Below, piece by piece: positions 5,439 to 5,575 of a DNA stretch of 5,575 nt. The position numbers and the translations under genes were made by a program. Within the stretch, counting starts at the first letter, position 1, and the number at the start of each line of letters is the position of its first letter. This stretch comes from Hellea sp. (GTDB taxonomy: Bacteria; Pseudomonadota; Alphaproteobacteria; Caulobacterales; Maricaulaceae), in the NCBI GenBank assembly GCA_020628635.1, contig JAHDEU010000166.1, positions 1 to 5,575 on the forward strand. Reading direction: 5' to 3'. The notes beneath the pieces are model-generated. The model had not been told where the DNA came from and ran no database searches. It saw nothing but the letters and a program-made list of their open reading frames with translations.

Positions 5439-5463
5439 AAAACTCCTCCCCTCTCAGGGGAGG
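5439..5463 (-). terminator. 8-bp GC-rich hairpin; possible terminator for a minus-strand gene beyond the window
   Basis: CCTCCCCT (5445-5452) pairs perfectly with AGGGGAGG (5456-5463) around a 3-base loop. On the minus strand the stem is followed, after two bases, by TTTT (5442-5439), so it could stop a transcript coming from the right. On the plus strand no T-tract follows. It may equally be the left edge of the dispersed repeat that continues to the window end. Confidence 0.4.
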
Positions 5464-5471
5464 TGTCGCCA

Positions 5472-5556
5472 CGAGCGCAGCGAGGGGTGACGGAGGGGTA
5501 AAGTGTTTCGTCTGCAGATTGGAGTGACCTTACCCCTCCGACCGTCGCTTCGCTCG
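5472..5556. repeat. Long imperfect inverted repeat, probably a dispersed intergenic palindromic (REP-like) element
   Basis: The left arm (5472-5503) and right arm (5528-5556) are inverted copies. CGAGCGCAGCGA (5472-5483) matches the complement of 5545-5556 at 11 of 12 bases. CGGAGGGGTAA (5491-5501) matches the complement of TTACCCCTCCG (5530-5540) at 11 of 11. A central 24 bases or so (5504-5527) separates the arms. Further pairing (CCGAC 5538-5542 with GTCGG 5567-5571) would form a competing hairpin within the right arm. No protein is encoded. The structure recalls the GC-rich palindromic repeats scattered between genes in alphaproteobacteria, but copy number cannot be seen here. The element may continue past the window edge. 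Confidence 0.65.
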
Positions 5557-5575
5557 GCCCCTCGCCGTCGGTCCG

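Overview
This window comes from a GC-rich bacterial chromosome, most likely an alphaproteobacterium. The clues are strong G/C preference at third codon positions, a TTGACGC -35 element like the Caulobacter housekeeping consensus, several genes without a Shine-Dalgarno sequence, and a palindromic GC-rich intergenic repeat of a kind I associate with Caulobacterales/Hyphomonadaceae-type genomes. The exact genus cannot be read from the sequence. No tRNA, rRNA, CRISPR array, insertion sequence or integrase is visible.

Layout, left to right: the 3' end of an unrecognised plus-strand gene (1-188); a small predicted outer-membrane lipoprotein (226-723, +); a JmjC/cupin_8-type putative Fe(II)/2-oxoglutarate oxygenase (728-1765, -) that converges on the lipoprotein with a 4-bp gap; lipB, octanoyltransferase of lipoate synthesis (1849-2544, +), divergent from the oxygenase; a one-sided intrinsic terminator (2550-2583) serving the minus strand; two tandem DUF805 membrane proteins (2611-3105 and 3206-3772, both -); a divergent three-helix small membrane protein (3910-4206, +); nadA, quinolinate synthase (4248-5420, +); and a stretch of hairpins and long inverted repeats running off the window end (5421-5575).

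Two genes have firm cofactor roles: LipB supplies protein-bound octanoate for lipoate, and NadA makes quinolinate for NAD. They lie in separate transcription units and share no obvious control. The other genes are envelope or membrane proteins of unknown function plus an orphan oxygenase. I see no multi-gene defence, secretion or biosynthetic system.

The most interesting pattern is in the signals. Three plus-strand genes (226, 1849, 3910) share the same geometry: a TTG-type -35, 17 bp, a -10-like hexamer, then exactly 6 bp to ATG. This puts the predicted transcription start on the A of the start codon and implies leaderless mRNAs. The clear Shine-Dalgarno sequences occur at nadA and the distal DUF805 gene, which both follow another gene on the same strand.
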